From Terriglobia bacterium (GTDB lineage: Bacteria; Acidobacteriota; Terriglobia; 20CM-2-55-15), in contig DASXLG010000353.1 of NCBI GenBank assembly GCA_036496425.1, positions 1 through 47,947 of the forward strand: 47,947 nucleotides of DNA, read 5' to 3'. The position numbers and the translations under genes were made by a program. Below, piece by piece: positions 15,787 through 25,050 of the stretch (positions are counted from its first letter, which is position 1; the number at the start of each line of letters is the position of its first letter). The notes below the pieces were generated by a model. That model was not told the origin of the DNA. It ran no database searches and saw only the letters and a program-made list of their open reading frames with translations.

Positions 15787-18700
15787 ATGAAACTATCTTT
15801 TGCGCATCACAGGAAGTCAGTTCTGGCAGTCATCGTAAGCATCATGCTTGGTGGATTGTGTGCGTCCGTAAACGCGCAAACGGCGCCATCCACGTATTCG
15901 GCATATACGGGAACCGATATTAAGACACCACCGCCGGCACCGGCATTGGGACCGGCGAATTCCGTAATTGCAGACCCGACTTTCGGTTCTCAAATCCTGC
16001 GGGTTACAGACCCGAATACAAACAGCGGCGAATCTTTTATTCCGACCGATGCGGGATCTCACCGGACATGGAATGCCAACTCGACGGCTATAAAACTGAC
16101 AGGCCCTCATGGCGACGGATATTGGCTTGAATTCGATCCGAATAACTTCAAAGTCGGCGACGGCTCGGCTAACCCGAAGATTCACTCGGTCCCTTATGGA
16201 GCGACATGGGAATGGTCTACGGTCGATCCGGACGTCATGTACGTTTTACACGGCAGTCAGATCGCGAAATACAATAAAGCCACCGGCGTTACAACCGACA
16301 TCGCCGGACCATCGACCGGTGAACCGCTTGACTATTTCGCGGTGGTGATCGGACAGGATAACTGGATTTGCGCGGCGGCGGGTTCGGGAAATCAGGATTC
16401 GTACACGAAGATCTTCTGCGTCAATCCAGTGAGCCCTTCGACAAGCAAGTTCATTGACGTCTATAACAAGACCATCAACGGCGTAGCGCAAAGCGATCCG
16501 AATTGGCCGAAGTCGGCCGCCGGACAGGTTCTCGGTATTCACGGCATTTCGGGTGGCACCGGCGCAAACTGGCTGCCGGTGACCTTCCACCAGCAGAGTT
16601 GGGGCGGAAACGGCGACGCCATTTTTGATCTCGCAACAAACACATGGTCGCTGGTCTCCAATGCCGATTATTACTGGTCCGGGCACATTTCAATGGGCAA
16701 CGGGACGTATGCCAACTCCGCCGGCTCGCAGAACGGCATCGATTCACGCGGCATACTCCTGCGAAACCCCGACAACTTGATGAATGCCTCTCAGTATCAC
16801 TTTATCGGGCAGCCGACGGCGCCCTGGAATGGCTGGTGTGATGCCGATCACAATTCGTGGTTGAACTCTGTTACGAATCCCAACGCACCGATTGTTTCAT
16901 CCCGCTACGGCGGTAATACGGGCTGCGCTTACGCCTGGACCAGTGAAATTATCGGCATGGCCGTGGACGGCTCGAACACGGTGTACCGCTTCGCGCACAA
17001 CCACAACCTCGCAAGCGTCTGCTATTACGGTCAGGCCTTCGCGCAGATTTCCAACGACGGGAAATGGATATTGTTCTCCACTCCCTGGGACGGCAAACTG
17101 GGATCCGACACGGCCTTCGGCTGTGGAACCCGAATCGACACCTTCATACTGTCGCTTGTTCCCGGTTCTTCCAGTTCCGGTGGCACCACTGTCGGCACCG
17201 GTACAGGCTCGACGGGTTCGGGCGGCTCGACCGGGACCAGTTCCGGCGGTTCCACAGGCACGGGTACCGGTACCTCGACGGGTTCCACCGGTACGGGTAC
17301 CTCGACAGGAACTTCGACTTCATCGGGCGGGTCAACCGGGTCAACCGGTTCGACTTCGACTGGTTCAGGTTCTTCGACGTCGACAACGGCCTCCACAACA
17401 CGCGTCGAGCAGAACGGTGCAGGCATCGTCTACTCCGGAACCTGGTATCCCAATACCGGAGCTTTCAACAGCGGCAGCAGCGCCGTATTGGCTGAAGACG
17501 CGAGCGCACGCGCAACATTCACTTTCAACGGTACGGGCGTGAACTGGATTGGATACCGGGATCAGTGGTCCGGCATCGCGCAGGTCTATGTCGATGGCAA
17601 GCTGGCGGCGACGATCGACACGTACTCCGCAACTGAACAGGCGCAGCAGGTGATCTACTCCGCCTCCGGCCTGGCTTCAGGAACCCATACGTTCGCTATC
17701 CAGGTCACTGGGACCAAAGGCGCCTCCTCCTCCGCGCCGTGGGTCTGGCTGGATGCTTTCGACGTCACTTCAGGCAGCAGCACGACTTCTGGAACGGGCA
17801 CAACCGGCAGCACTGGTACCGGCACGACGTCGACAGGCACCTCGACAGGCACAGGCACGTCGACGGGTACGTCGACAGGCACGGGCACTTCGACAGGTTC
17901 AACGGGCTCGGGAACGTCAACCTCGACGGGTTCCTCAACGTCTACAACCTCGGGTACGACGGGAACGACAACCACAACGGCCCCGGCAGCATCTCAGTAT
18001 CGCGTCGAGCAATCGAGCGCGGCAGTAAAGTGGACGGGTTCGTGGAGCTTGAACAACGGCAGCTTCAACAGTGGCGGAAGCGCCAAGCTTTCAATGACCG
18101 CCGGAGCGCGAGCGACCTTCACGTTCACTGGTACTTCGGTCAGCTGGATTGCTTATCGTGATCAATGGGCCGGAATCGCCAGGGTCTATATGGATGGATC
18201 CGTGGTCGCCACCGTGGATACATACGCCTCACCGGCGCAAGCCAAAACGGTTATGTACACGGTATCCGGTCTGACTTCCGGCACGCACACGATCGCGATC
18301 GAGGCGGCAGGCACGAAGAACGCCAATTCGGCCGCATCCTGGATCTGGGTCGATGCCTTCGACTACACCGGCGCCGCCTTGACGAGTTCGGCATCAACTG
18401 CGGATTCCGGCAGCGCGACGGTTTCGCTGGCCGGCGGGATGACCATGACCAGCAGCGGCACTACGCCGCTGACGGTCGGGTCGGCTGAGGTTGACGGGAC
18501 CGGGGGGGCAACCCCCGCTGGTCTCGCACTCATCAGCGATACGGAAAACGGTGTCATCGCATCGGAGGCTGGCGTCCCAGCCTCTGCTCCTCTTTTAAGG
18601 GGCCGGATCGATTCAGAGATCTCTTCGTCAGTGAATACCGGCTTCGCCCTCGCCAATCCGAGCGACTCGGCGGCGACAATTTCTTTTTTTTTCACGGATG

Positions 18701-19743
18701 CCAATGGAACAGACTCCGGCTCGGGTAGCCTGACGTTGCCGGCGCACGGGCAACTGGCTCAGTTTCTGAATCAAGCGCCATTCAACGGCGCCTCCACGAG
18801 TTCAACCTTTACGTTTTCGTCGACTGTTCCCGTGTCGGCTATCGCTCTTCGCGAACTGACGAATGAGCGCTCCGAATTCCTGATGACCACTCTCCCGATC
18901 GCAAACCCGGACCTGCCGTCGCCGGCCACCGCTTACTTCCCGCATGTACCGGACGGCGCCGGCTGGACAACGCAGTTCGTTCTCGTCAACCCGACCGACA
19001 GCGCGATCACGGGAACCCTCCTATTTGTCAATCAAGCGGGTCAGGCTGGTCAATCCCTGCCGTATCAGATTGCGGCACGTTCGGCCTGGCGCTACTCCAC
19101 TCCGGATACGGCCTCATCCGTTACAGTCGGATCGGCCGAGGCGATTCCGGATGAATCGAACGTCGCGCCCGTCGGCGTCGCCATCTTTTCGCTTCAACAG
19201 AACGGCATCACCATCTCGACAGCGGGTGTTCCGTCTCTTGAAAGCAGTCCTGCATTCCGGCTATATGCCGAAGCCTCGGCGGATGGAAGCATTCGCACCG
19301 GCATGGGCATCGTGAATGTGACCGAGATACCGACAACCGTTCAATTCGACCTCGTAAACCTGGACGGAACACCGACCGGGTTGACGGGAACGCTCAGTCT
19401 GCCCGCGTTCGGCCAGCAGGCTCTCTTCCTGGACCAGGTGCCGGGCTTCGCATCCTTGCAGAAACCTTTCCAGGGGATTGTTCGTCTCTCCAGCGTGGAC
19501 GGCGTGGATCTCGCAGTGATCGGGCTGCGCGGACGCTTGAACCAGCGCTCCGAGTTCATCATGACCACGACGGCGCCCACAAACGAAAATGCGGCGCCCG
19601 CGCCCCAACTGATGTTTCCGCAGATGGCCAATGGAGGCGGATTCCTGACGCAGTTCGTTCTGTATAGCGGCACGGCCGGTGAACCTGCAACGGGTACTCT
19701 GAACGTCCATGACCAGTCCGGTGGCACAATGAATCCATTCTAA
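15787..19743 (+). CDS. large secreted modular protein with two jelly-roll-like modules and a duplicated C-terminal domain
   Basis: 1318 residues. A signal peptide (hydrophobic VLAVIVSIMLGGLCASVNA, cleavage about residue 31) is followed by a roughly 420-residue domain rich in aromatic and Gly residues with beta-propeller-like character, which I do not recognise. Then come a Gly/Ser/Thr linker, a module at about 536-662, a second linker, a second module at about 736-860 (pattern RVEQ, GTWY, FNSG, RATFTF, W.GYRDQW.GIA.VY.DG, GTHT, VWVDAFD), and two copies of a roughly 210-residue domain (about 897-1108 and 1114-1318; shared pattern ERSEFLMTT, TQFVL). The second copy stops short of the first one's end. 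The modules resemble carbohydrate-binding jelly rolls. The start has a plausible ribosome site (AGAAAGAAGA). A strong hairpin follows. Confidence 0.82.
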   Translation: MKLSFAHHRKSVLAVIVSIMLGGLCASVNAQTAPSTYSAYTGTDIKTPPPAPALGPANSVIADPTFGSQILRVTDPNTNSGESFIPTDAGSHRTWNANSTAIKLTGPHGDGYWLEFDPNNFKVGDGSANPKIHSVPYGATWEWSTVDPDVMYVLHGSQIAKYNKATGVTTDIAGPSTGEPLDYFAVVIGQDNWICAAAGSGNQDSYTKIFCVNPVSPSTSKFIDVYNKTINGVAQSDPNWPKSAAGQVLGIHGISGGTGANWLPVTFHQQSWGGNGDAIFDLATNTWSLVSNADYYWSGHISMGNGTYANSAGSQNGIDSRGILLRNPDNLMNASQYHFIGQPTAPWNGWCDADHNSWLNSVTNPNAPIVSSRYGGNTGCAYAWTSEIIGMAVDGSNTVYRFAHNHNLASVCYYGQAFAQISNDGKWILFSTPWDGKLGSDTAFGCGTRIDTFILSLVPGSSSSGGTTVGTGTGSTGSGGSTGTSSGGSTGTGTGTSTGSTGTGTSTGTSTSSGGSTGSTGSTSTGSGSSTSTTASTTRVEQNGAGIVYSGTWYPNTGAFNSGSSAVLAEDASARATFTFNGTGVNWIGYRDQWSGIAQVYVDGKLAATIDTYSATEQAQQVIYSASGLASGTHTFAIQVTGTKGASSSAPWVWLDAFDVTSGSSTTSGTGTTGSTGTGTTSTGTSTGTGTSTGTSTGTGTSTGSTGSGTSTSTGSSTSTTSGTTGTTTTTAPAASQYRVEQSSAAVKWTGSWSLNNGSFNSGGSAKLSMTAGARATFTFTGTSVSWIAYRDQWAGIARVYMDGSVVATVDTYASPAQAKTVMYTVSGLTSGTHTIAIEAAGTKNANSAASWIWVDAFDYTGAALTSSASTADSGSATVSLAGGMTMTSSGTTPLTVGSAEVDGTGGATPAGLALISDTENGVIASEAGVPASAPLLRGRIDSEISSSVNTGFALANPSDSAATISFFFTDANGTDSGSGSLTLPAHGQLAQFLNQAPFNGASTSSTFTFSSTVPVSAIALRELTNERSEFLMTTLPIANPDLPSPATAYFPHVPDGAGWTTQFVLVNPTDSAITGTLLFVNQAGQAGQSLPYQIAARSAWRYSTPDTASSVTVGSAEAIPDESNVAPVGVAIFSLQQNGITISTAGVPSLESSPAFRLYAEASADGSIRTGMGIVNVTEIPTTVQFDLVNLDGTPTGLTGTLSLPAFGQQALFLDQVPGFASLQKPFQGIVRLSSVDGVDLAVIGLRGRLNQRSEFIMTTTAPTNENAAPAPQLMFPQMANGGGFLTQFVLYSGTAGEPATGTLNVHDQSGGTMNPF
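17161..17394 (+). repeat. Gly/Ser/Thr-coding linker repeat 1
   Basis: Short degenerate direct repeats of the type ACCGGTACCTCGACGGGT encode a low-complexity Gly-Ser-Thr tether between the N-terminal domain and the first module of the secreted protein. Such tracts vary in length by slippage and are often O-glycosylated in other families (inference). Confidence 0.7.
17776..17994 (+). repeat. Gly/Ser/Thr-coding linker repeat 2
   Basis: A second low-complexity tract of repeated ACGTCGACAGGCAC-like units encodes alternating Thr-Gly-Thr-Ser residues between modules 1 and 2. The antisense frames are open and Val/Pro-rich only because of the repeat. Confidence 0.7.
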
Positions 19744-19755
19744 GGGCGGCAGCTT

Positions 19756-19798
19756 GGCCCAAAAGGCACAAAGTCACTGATTTTGTGCCTTTTGGGCC
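19756..19798. terminator. 17-bp inverted-repeat hairpin after the secreted protein gene
   Basis: GGCCCAAAAGGCACAAA and its perfect inverse complement flank a nine-base loop, 13 bases after the stop codon. The stem contains A and T runs in both orientations, so it could terminate either strand. The core CAAAAGGCACA recurs at 46580-46620 and 46800-46812, marking a dispersed repeat family. Confidence 0.65.
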
Positions 19799-19837
19799 CC
19801 TGTTCTTCTTGGCAGCGGTTTTGCTCAGTTCGGGGGC

Positions 19838-20305
19838 ATGTGCAAAGTTTTCGCCCTGTACAAGTGTGGGCACACCCTCCATCGCTGGAAAGTCCCGGTC
19901 CTTCCAAAGCTGATTTACTACTTCGTTCGCTTCTTCTTCACCGCCTCCGTCCCATCTACAGCAGCCATCGGCCGCAACACTACATTCAACAACTACGGAA
20001 TGGGGGTAGTGATCCACCGCCGCGTTGTGATCGGCGAAAACTGCGAGATCTCTCATCAGGTCACGATTGGCGGCCGGGGCGGCTTCTATGAAGTCCCGGT
20101 CATTGGAAACGACGTTTTCATCGGCGCCGGAGCCAAAGTGCTCGGCCCTGTCAAAGTTGGAGACGGCGCCATTATCGGCGCGAATGCCGTCGTTCTGAGT
20201 GACGTGCCGGCGCACTCGGTAGCGGTGGGAATCCCCGCCCGGATCGTCAAACAGAACGTTCAATCGATCGTCGGGCCCGAACCCCGTGCAGTGGTGGCGA
20301 TGTAG
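19838..20305 (+). CDS. serine-acetyltransferase-like hexapeptide-repeat acyltransferase
   Basis: 155 residues. After an N-terminal helical segment of about 45 residues comes a left-handed beta helix of hexapeptide repeats (AAIGRNTTFNNYGMGVVIH, VVIGENCEISHQVTIGG, PVIGNDVFIGAGAKVLGPV, VGDGAIIGANAVVLSDV) ending in the AVGIPARIV cap. The His of EISHQVTIGG matches the CysE-type catalytic region. Full CysE has a longer N-terminal helical domain, which is missing, and the short form is common in polysaccharide loci where it acetylates sugars; that role fits the glycosyltransferases immediately downstream. ATG 19838 follows a G-rich site (CGGGGGC). The stop directly precedes the next gene. Confidence 0.83.
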   Translation: MCKVFALYKCGHTLHRWKVPVLPKLIYYFVRFFFTASVPSTAAIGRNTTFNNYGMGVVIHRRVVIGENCEISHQVTIGGRGGFYEVPVIGNDVFIGAGAKVLGPVKVGDGAIIGANAVVLSDVPAHSVAVGIPARIVKQNVQSIVGPEPRAVVAM

Positions 20306-20311
20306 GTGTTT

Positions 20312-21475
20312 ATGATTGAAGGAAAAGACATCATATGTTTCAGCAACGATTGGGATGGCGATCCGCTCAGCAAGAAACACATCATGCAGCGGCTCGCCAG
20401 GCGAAACCGGATATTATGGGTGAACTCCATCGGGAACCGGAATCCGACCGCTTCCGTCCATGACGTCCGCCGGGTCATCAAGAAACTTCGCGACTTTGCC
20501 CGGGGATCGAAAAACGTCGAGCAAGGGATTCATGTCTTCGCGCCGCTCGCCATTCCCTTTCACGGGAGCGCCGCGGCCAGATGGATCAACCGGAAAGCGC
20601 TGCAATGGAGCATTCAACGGGCATGCCGGAGACTCGGCTTCACCAGACCTATTACATGGTCGTTTGTTCCCGCCTCCGCTGAGGTTGCCGGCTCGCTTGG
20701 CGAAAGCGCGCTGGTGTATCACTGCGTCGATGAAAACACAGGGTTCACCGGCACGGACAAAGATGCGATCCGGTCGCTCGAAGAACAACTGATGGAAAAG
20801 TCGGATTGCGTCTTTGTGTCGTCCGACGTTCTTCTCGGCAGCAAGCGGCGGCACAACCCGAACACGTTTCTGGTAACCCACGGGGTCGACGTTCCCCATT
20901 TCAGAAAGGCGTGCGAAGCCGATACGCCAATCCCGGAAGAAATCCGTTCCCTCCCGAAACCGGTGATTGGTTTCTTTGGATTGATTGCAGACTGGGTCGA
21001 TCTTGAACTCATTCGTTTCCTCGCGCAGTCACGGCCACAATGGACATTTGTACTTATCGGCAAAGTCGTCACGAGCCTCAAAGCGATTGAAGGATTATCG
21101 AACGTCCACCTGCTGGGCCAGAAGCCCTATGCCTCTTTACCCGGTTACGCGAAGGCCTTCGATATCGCGTTGATGCCTTTCGTCATGAATGAACTCACGA
21201 TTGCCGCGAATCCGCTCAAAATCCGGGAGTATCTCGCGGCCGGACTGCCGGTCATATCGAGCGCGATCCCGGAAGCCGAGAAACTCAAAGATGTTCTCAA
21301 GGTGGCACGCTCTCATGACGACTTTCTGACGATTGCCGAAGACATCATCCAATCGGGAAAGACCGGGCCCCAGCTGTCCATCTCGAAACAAATGGAGTGC
21401 GAATCATGGGACGCCAAGGTTGAAGAGTTCAGCCGGATTCTGACGATGCTGGACCGGGGCAGGGCGGCGGCATAG
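20312..21475 (+). CDS. glycosyltransferase, GT-B fold, TuaH-like
   Basis: About 387 residues, cytoplasmic. The N-terminal Rossmann half begins IICFSNDWDGDPLSKKHIMQ, as in TuaH-type and other group 1 transferases; the C-terminal half has PVIGFFGLIADWVDLELI, NVHLLGQKPYASLPGYAKAF, IALMPFVMNELT and NPLKIREYLAAGLPVISS, the acidic/Lys nucleotide-sugar site region of GT4-like enzymes. It would add a sugar to a lipid- or glycan-linked acceptor during surface polysaccharide synthesis. ATG 20312 is six bases beyond the acetyltransferase stop, with TAGGTG upstream; GTG 20306 is an alternative start. It is part of a four-gene run (acetyltransferase, two transferases, small secreted domain protein). Donor and acceptor are unknown. 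Confidence 0.86.
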   Translation: MIEGKDIICFSNDWDGDPLSKKHIMQRLARRNRILWVNSIGNRNPTASVHDVRRVIKKLRDFARGSKNVEQGIHVFAPLAIPFHGSAAARWINRKALQWSIQRACRRLGFTRPITWSFVPASAEVAGSLGESALVYHCVDENTGFTGTDKDAIRSLEEQLMEKSDCVFVSSDVLLGSKRRHNPNTFLVTHGVDVPHFRKACEADTPIPEEIRSLPKPVIGFFGLIADWVDLELIRFLAQSRPQWTFVLIGKVVTSLKAIEGLSNVHLLGQKPYASLPGYAKAFDIALMPFVMNELTIAANPLKIREYLAAGLPVISSAIPEAEKLKDVLKVARSHDDFLTIAEDIIQSGKTGPQLSISKQMECESWDAKVEEFSRILTMLDRGRAAA

Positions 21476-21478
21476 CAA

Positions 21479-22648
21479 ATGCCGGCCGCAACTCCCATCT
21501 TGAAATTCCTGACGAAGTTCGCGGTCGGCGGCACAGAACGGCAATTCGTATATCTCGCCGAAGGCCTCGACCGTCTGCGCTTCGAGATTCGGGTCGGCTG
21601 TCTCTCACGAGAAGGAGAGTTCTTAAAGAAGATTGAAGCCCTGAACATCCCGGTCACGGAATATCCGATCAACAGCCTCTACAGCCCCCGAATGCTTCGC
21701 GGTCAATGGCGGCTCGCCCGGGACCTGCGCCGCCAGCACGTGCAGCTCGTTCACGCGTATGGGTTTTACCCGAACGTCTTCAGCATTCCGGCCGCGCGTT
21801 TCGCGGGATGTGTCGCCGTTGCATCCGTCCGGGACACCGGGGTTTTCTCGAGTCAGGTCGCACTGAAAACACTTTCTCAGAAAACTGCCTGCCGTCTGGC
21901 GGATCACATCATCGCAAATAGCTCGGCGGTGAAAGGTTGGCTTACCGGTCTCGGCTTGAACGAAAATCACATCGACGTTATTCCGAACGGCATCGCCCTT
22001 GACGGACCACCGCGGCGGTCGCTCGCGTTTCCAATCCGCCGGGAACTTGGAATCTCGACTGAAGCGCCTGTCATAGCGGTCGTATCGCGGCTGAATCCCA
22101 GGAAGGGCATCGAATATTTTTTGCACGCAGCTGTGACGGTCGCCGATCGTTTTCCGGCAGCGCGGTTTTTGATCGTCGGGGGATCCGCCGATCCGGCATA
22201 CAAATCGTCTTTAGAAAAACTGGCGGGAGATTTGAAGCTGGAGAGGAAAGTGAAGTTCACCGGGGAACGAAACGATGTGAGAGAACTTCTCAGTGAAGTC
22301 ACTTTGGCTGTCCTGCCTTCTCTCAGCGAAGGATTGTCGAATTCTCTCCTGGAGGCAATGGCGGCCGGCATCCCGGTGGTCTCAACGAATGTCGGCGGCA
22401 ATCCTGAGGTCGTTCAAGACGACAAAACCGGGTTCCTGGTGGGAGCGGCCGATCCGCAAGCGCTCAGTGATGGGATCGCCCGCATTATCGAATCTCCGGA
22501 CCTGGGCCGCCAATTTGGCGAAGCAGGTTATCAACGCGCCGCGGCCCACTTCTCGCTGCGGTCCACTGTGCAAAAAACCGAGGATCTGTACACCGCGCTA
22601 CTCGAACAACGAATGTGGCGGCACGCACGCCTCGCCCGGGCTTCGTGA
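21479..22648 (+). CDS. glycosyltransferase family 4
   Basis: A 389-residue GT-B retaining transferase. It starts PILKFLTKFAVGGTERQFVY (glycine-rich acceptor loop GGTERQ), has HAYGFYPNVF, a linker strand DVIPNGIAL, then the Rossmann strand VIAVVSRLNPRKGIEYFL and the donor site SLSEGLSNSLLEAMAAGIPVV with the E-x7-E pattern, ending VVSTNVGGNPEVV. It transfers a nucleotide-activated sugar in the cytoplasm. The start is three bases after the previous gene's stop, and its own stop overlaps the next gene's ATG as TGATG, so the run is one operon. The sugar specificity cannot be predicted. Confidence 0.9.
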   Translation: MPAATPILKFLTKFAVGGTERQFVYLAEGLDRLRFEIRVGCLSREGEFLKKIEALNIPVTEYPINSLYSPRMLRGQWRLARDLRRQHVQLVHAYGFYPNVFSIPAARFAGCVAVASVRDTGVFSSQVALKTLSQKTACRLADHIIANSSAVKGWLTGLGLNENHIDVIPNGIALDGPPRRSLAFPIRRELGISTEAPVIAVVSRLNPRKGIEYFLHAAVTVADRFPAARFLIVGGSADPAYKSSLEKLAGDLKLERKVKFTGERNDVRELLSEVTLAVLPSLSEGLSNSLLEAMAAGIPVVSTNVGGNPEVVQDDKTGFLVGAADPQALSDGIARIIESPDLGRQFGEAGYQRAAAHFSLRSTVQKTEDLYTALLEQRMWRHARLARAS

Positions 22649-23283
22649 TGCTCATTCAACTCATTCTCGGGCTTTTTCTCCTCGCCGGCGCGCACAATGA
22701 TCGTCTTCTCTTTCAGACGAACCTGGGACAGGCGCCGGCCGACGTTCGCTACGTCCTGGAGACTGCGGCGTATCACCTCCACTTCAAGCGCGGCGAAGTG
22801 ATTTTCTACTTCGGAAACAATGCAATTCGAGTCCAATTTGGCGGCTATCCGGTCAAACGGGTACCCACGGGAAATGCGCGCCTGGACAAAGTCGTGCGCT
22901 ATATCGATTCCGGCGATACTCAAAAACCGGACGTTCCGACGTTCGCGGCCGTGAAATATGAGGCGCTATATTCAGGTGTCGATCTATCGTGCTATGGCCG
23001 CGGCGGGCAACTCGAATGTGATTTCGTTGTAATGCCTCAGGCAGATCCCGGACAGATCCGTCTCGCCGTCGATGGTGCAGACCGGATCAAACTCGATCCA
23101 GCGGGTGATCTCGCTCTGGAAGCCGGTGGCGAGACACTGCATGTGCACAAACCCACCGCCCTGCAGATTGAGCACGGCGCGCGAAACCCAGTCGATGTGC
23201 GTTACCAGATCACCGGCGGTGAGATCGGCATCGTCGTTGGGCAGTACCACCACGGCATTCCGTTGATCATTGATTGCCATTAG
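22648..23283 (+). CDS. free-standing N-terminal domain of SBBP-type secreted proteins
   Basis: 211 residues. A hydrophobic N-terminus (MLIQLILGLFLLAGAHND) is a likely signal peptide or anchor. The rest (FQTNLGQAPADVRYV, AVKYEALYSGVDLSCYG, LECDFVVMPQADPGQIRL, PTALQI, PLIID) matches piece by piece the N-terminal domain of the SBBP protein at 43112 (FEPNRGQF, VEVKDVYPGVDAIYYG, FEYDFTVAPGAS, PTTYQN, PLIID). Here it ends right after that domain with no SBBP repeats. The ATG overlaps the upstream glycosyltransferase stop (TGATG), so it is translationally coupled to polysaccharide genes. Either it is a truncated relic or a dedicated periplasmic partner; its clean start and stop favour a real gene. 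Confidence 0.78.
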   Translation: MLIQLILGLFLLAGAHNDRLLFQTNLGQAPADVRYVLETAAYHLHFKRGEVIFYFGNNAIRVQFGGYPVKRVPTGNARLDKVVRYIDSGDTQKPDVPTFAAVKYEALYSGVDLSCYGRGGQLECDFVVMPQADPGQIRLAVDGADRIKLDPAGDLALEAGGETLHVHKPTALQIEHGARNPVDVRYQITGGEIGIVVGQYHHGIPLIIDCH

Positions 23284-23348
23284 CTGGGACCGAGGGCTTA
23301 GCGAAAGTCGCTCTAGTGGACATTAGGAGGCTTCGCGACCTTTTCCTA

Positions 23349-23414
23349 ACCACCCCGTCCTCGCGTTCTCTAACGGTTTGATCGCTCGGACACCCCTCCT
23401 TGAAAACGGAGGGG
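23349..23414. repeat. dispersed intergenic repeat with CCCCTCC hairpin
   Basis: ACCACCCCGTC (23349-23359) and the hairpin CCCCTCC, eight-base loop, GGAGGGG (23393-23414) repeat in the same order and orientation as at 3874-3953. It lies in the 253-base gap before the protease gene, where no gene or clear promoter was recognised. Confidence 0.6.
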
Positions 23415-23536
23415 AATTCGCCTGAGCCACACCTGCGCTTCCTTCTCCGGCCCCGCCTACACGCGTAGAACCACCGTTCCCCTTTGGCGTAGGAACTGCA
23501 CTACCACCTGTAAAGAGCTTTCACTCGGGGGGAATC

Positions 23537-25045
23537 ATGCATAACCGCATACAGACACCAACCTGGATCGCTGCATCGGCGCTGGGTTTGGCGCTATTGG
23601 TGGGCGGACTTACAGGCAAGGTGGTCCACAGCAGCAGCGAGGAGCCCATTTATACTGTCGGGCCTGAGACCCGCGCACAGGTCGTGTTCGATCAGGGATT
23701 TTCGCCCGTGGTGAAGGCCACGGCTCCAGCCGTCGTAAATATTTCGTCTTCACGAGTCGTAAAAACAGGGGAGGGCGGCGGCCCGCAAGGGACGATGGAT
23801 GAGCAGTTTCTCCGCAAATTCTTCGGCGATGACTTCCTGCGGCAGTTCAAGGTGCCTCGTGAAAGACGGGAACGCAGTCTCGGATCAGGGGTGATCATCA
23901 ATTCCAACGGCTATATCATCACAAACAGTCACGTCGTCGACGGCTCAACGGACGTGAAGGTTTCCTTGTCGGACAATCGAGAGATGCCGGGACAGATTGT
24001 GGGTACCGATCCTGGAACTGACGTAGCCGTCGTCAAAATCAAAGCCGATCATTTATCCGTTCTACCGTTTGCCGATTCCAGCAAGGTTCAGGTCGGCGAC
24101 ATCGCACTCGCGCTCGGAAATCCGTTCGGACTCGGCCGCACCGTGACGATGGGCATCGTCAGCGCATTAGGAAGGGGCGGACTCGGAATCGAGGACTATG
24201 AAGACTTCATTCAAACCGACGCCTCCATCAATCCCGGCAACTCCGGGGGCCCGCTGGTGAACATTCGCGGCGAGCTGGTCGGTCTGAATACGGCGATTCT
24301 GAGTCCGAGCGGCGGCAATCTCGGCATCGGATTCGCTGTGCCGAGCAACATGGTCCGCAGCGTGGTGGATCAAATCATCACGACGGGCAAAGTGACTCGC
24401 GGATATCTCGGCGTCAGCGTACAGGACGTTACGCCGGAAATCGCGCAGGCCATGAAACTGGGAGAAACGCGCGGCGCGCTGGTCGGCGACATCGATCCTA
24501 AAGGACCGGCTGCAGGTGCGGGTCTGCAGCAGGGTGACGTCATCGTTGAGGCGAACGGTAAGGCGATCGAAGATCAGCGTGAGTTGCGCCTGATGGTCAG
24601 CGCAATGGCGCCGGGATCACAAATCACGATGCGCGTCCGTCACGAGGATCAAACCCGTAACGTCACTCTCACTCTTGGTGAAATGCCGGTGAAACAAACG
24701 GCTTCGGCTGAGCAGGAACAAAAACCAAGGCAGAAGCCAACCGCGCCCGATTCCGGCCAACCGCGCATGGGCGTCGCTATCAGCGATCTGACGCCGGATA
24801 TCATCCAACACCTGCAACTGCCGGCTAAAACAACCGGCGTGGTGATCGCAGATGTTCAGGAGGGAAGCCCCGCGGCAGAGGCCGGCTTGGAGATGGGCGA
24901 CGTGATTCAGCAAATGGACCGCAAAGCCGTCAACAACGTCGAGGAATTCCGTACGGGACTCTCCGCACACACTTCGGACCAACCAGTGCTGCTGCTCGTG
25001 AATCGCGAAGGACATACGCTGTTCGTCGCGGTTGAACCGAGATAG
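23537..25045 (+). CDS. degP: HtrA/DegP-family periplasmic serine protease
   Basis: A 502-residue envelope quality-control protease. The N-terminal hydrophobic segment (WIAASALGLALLVGGLTG) acts as signal peptide or anchor. The trypsin-like domain carries the complete triad: His in IITNSHVVDG, Asp in DPGTDVAVVKI and Ser in NPGNSGGPLV. Two PDZ domains follow (about 290-385, starting GYLGVSVQDVTPEIA, and about 410-500, starting RMGVAISDLTPDII). The size and two PDZ domains match DegP/DegQ/MucD. ATG 23537 is preceded by GGGGGGAA. It degrades or refolds misfolded envelope proteins, fitting a region with large secreted proteins. It is convergent with the NarL-type regulator across a strong hairpin. 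Confidence 0.94.
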   Translation: MHNRIQTPTWIAASALGLALLVGGLTGKVVHSSSEEPIYTVGPETRAQVVFDQGFSPVVKATAPAVVNISSSRVVKTGEGGGPQGTMDEQFLRKFFGDDFLRQFKVPRERRERSLGSGVIINSNGYIITNSHVVDGSTDVKVSLSDNREMPGQIVGTDPGTDVAVVKIKADHLSVLPFADSSKVQVGDIALALGNPFGLGRTVTMGIVSALGRGGLGIEDYEDFIQTDASINPGNSGGPLVNIRGELVGLNTAILSPSGGNLGIGFAVPSNMVRSVVDQIITTGKVTRGYLGVSVQDVTPEIAQAMKLGETRGALVGDIDPKGPAAGAGLQQGDVIVEANGKAIEDQRELRLMVSAMAPGSQITMRVRHEDQTRNVTLTLGEMPVKQTASAEQEQKPRQKPTAPDSGQPRMGVAISDLTPDIIQHLQLPAKTTGVVIADVQEGSPAAEAGLEMGDVIQQMDRKAVNNVEEFRTGLSAHTSDQPVLLLVNREGHTLFVAVEPR

Positions 25046-25050
25046 AGTCA

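Noticed and set aside
17655-17975. Val/Pro-rich antisense open frames opposite the linkers (also near 17031-17426)
   Set aside because: They arise from the repetitive Gly/Ser/Thr codons on the other strand and have no independent start signals.
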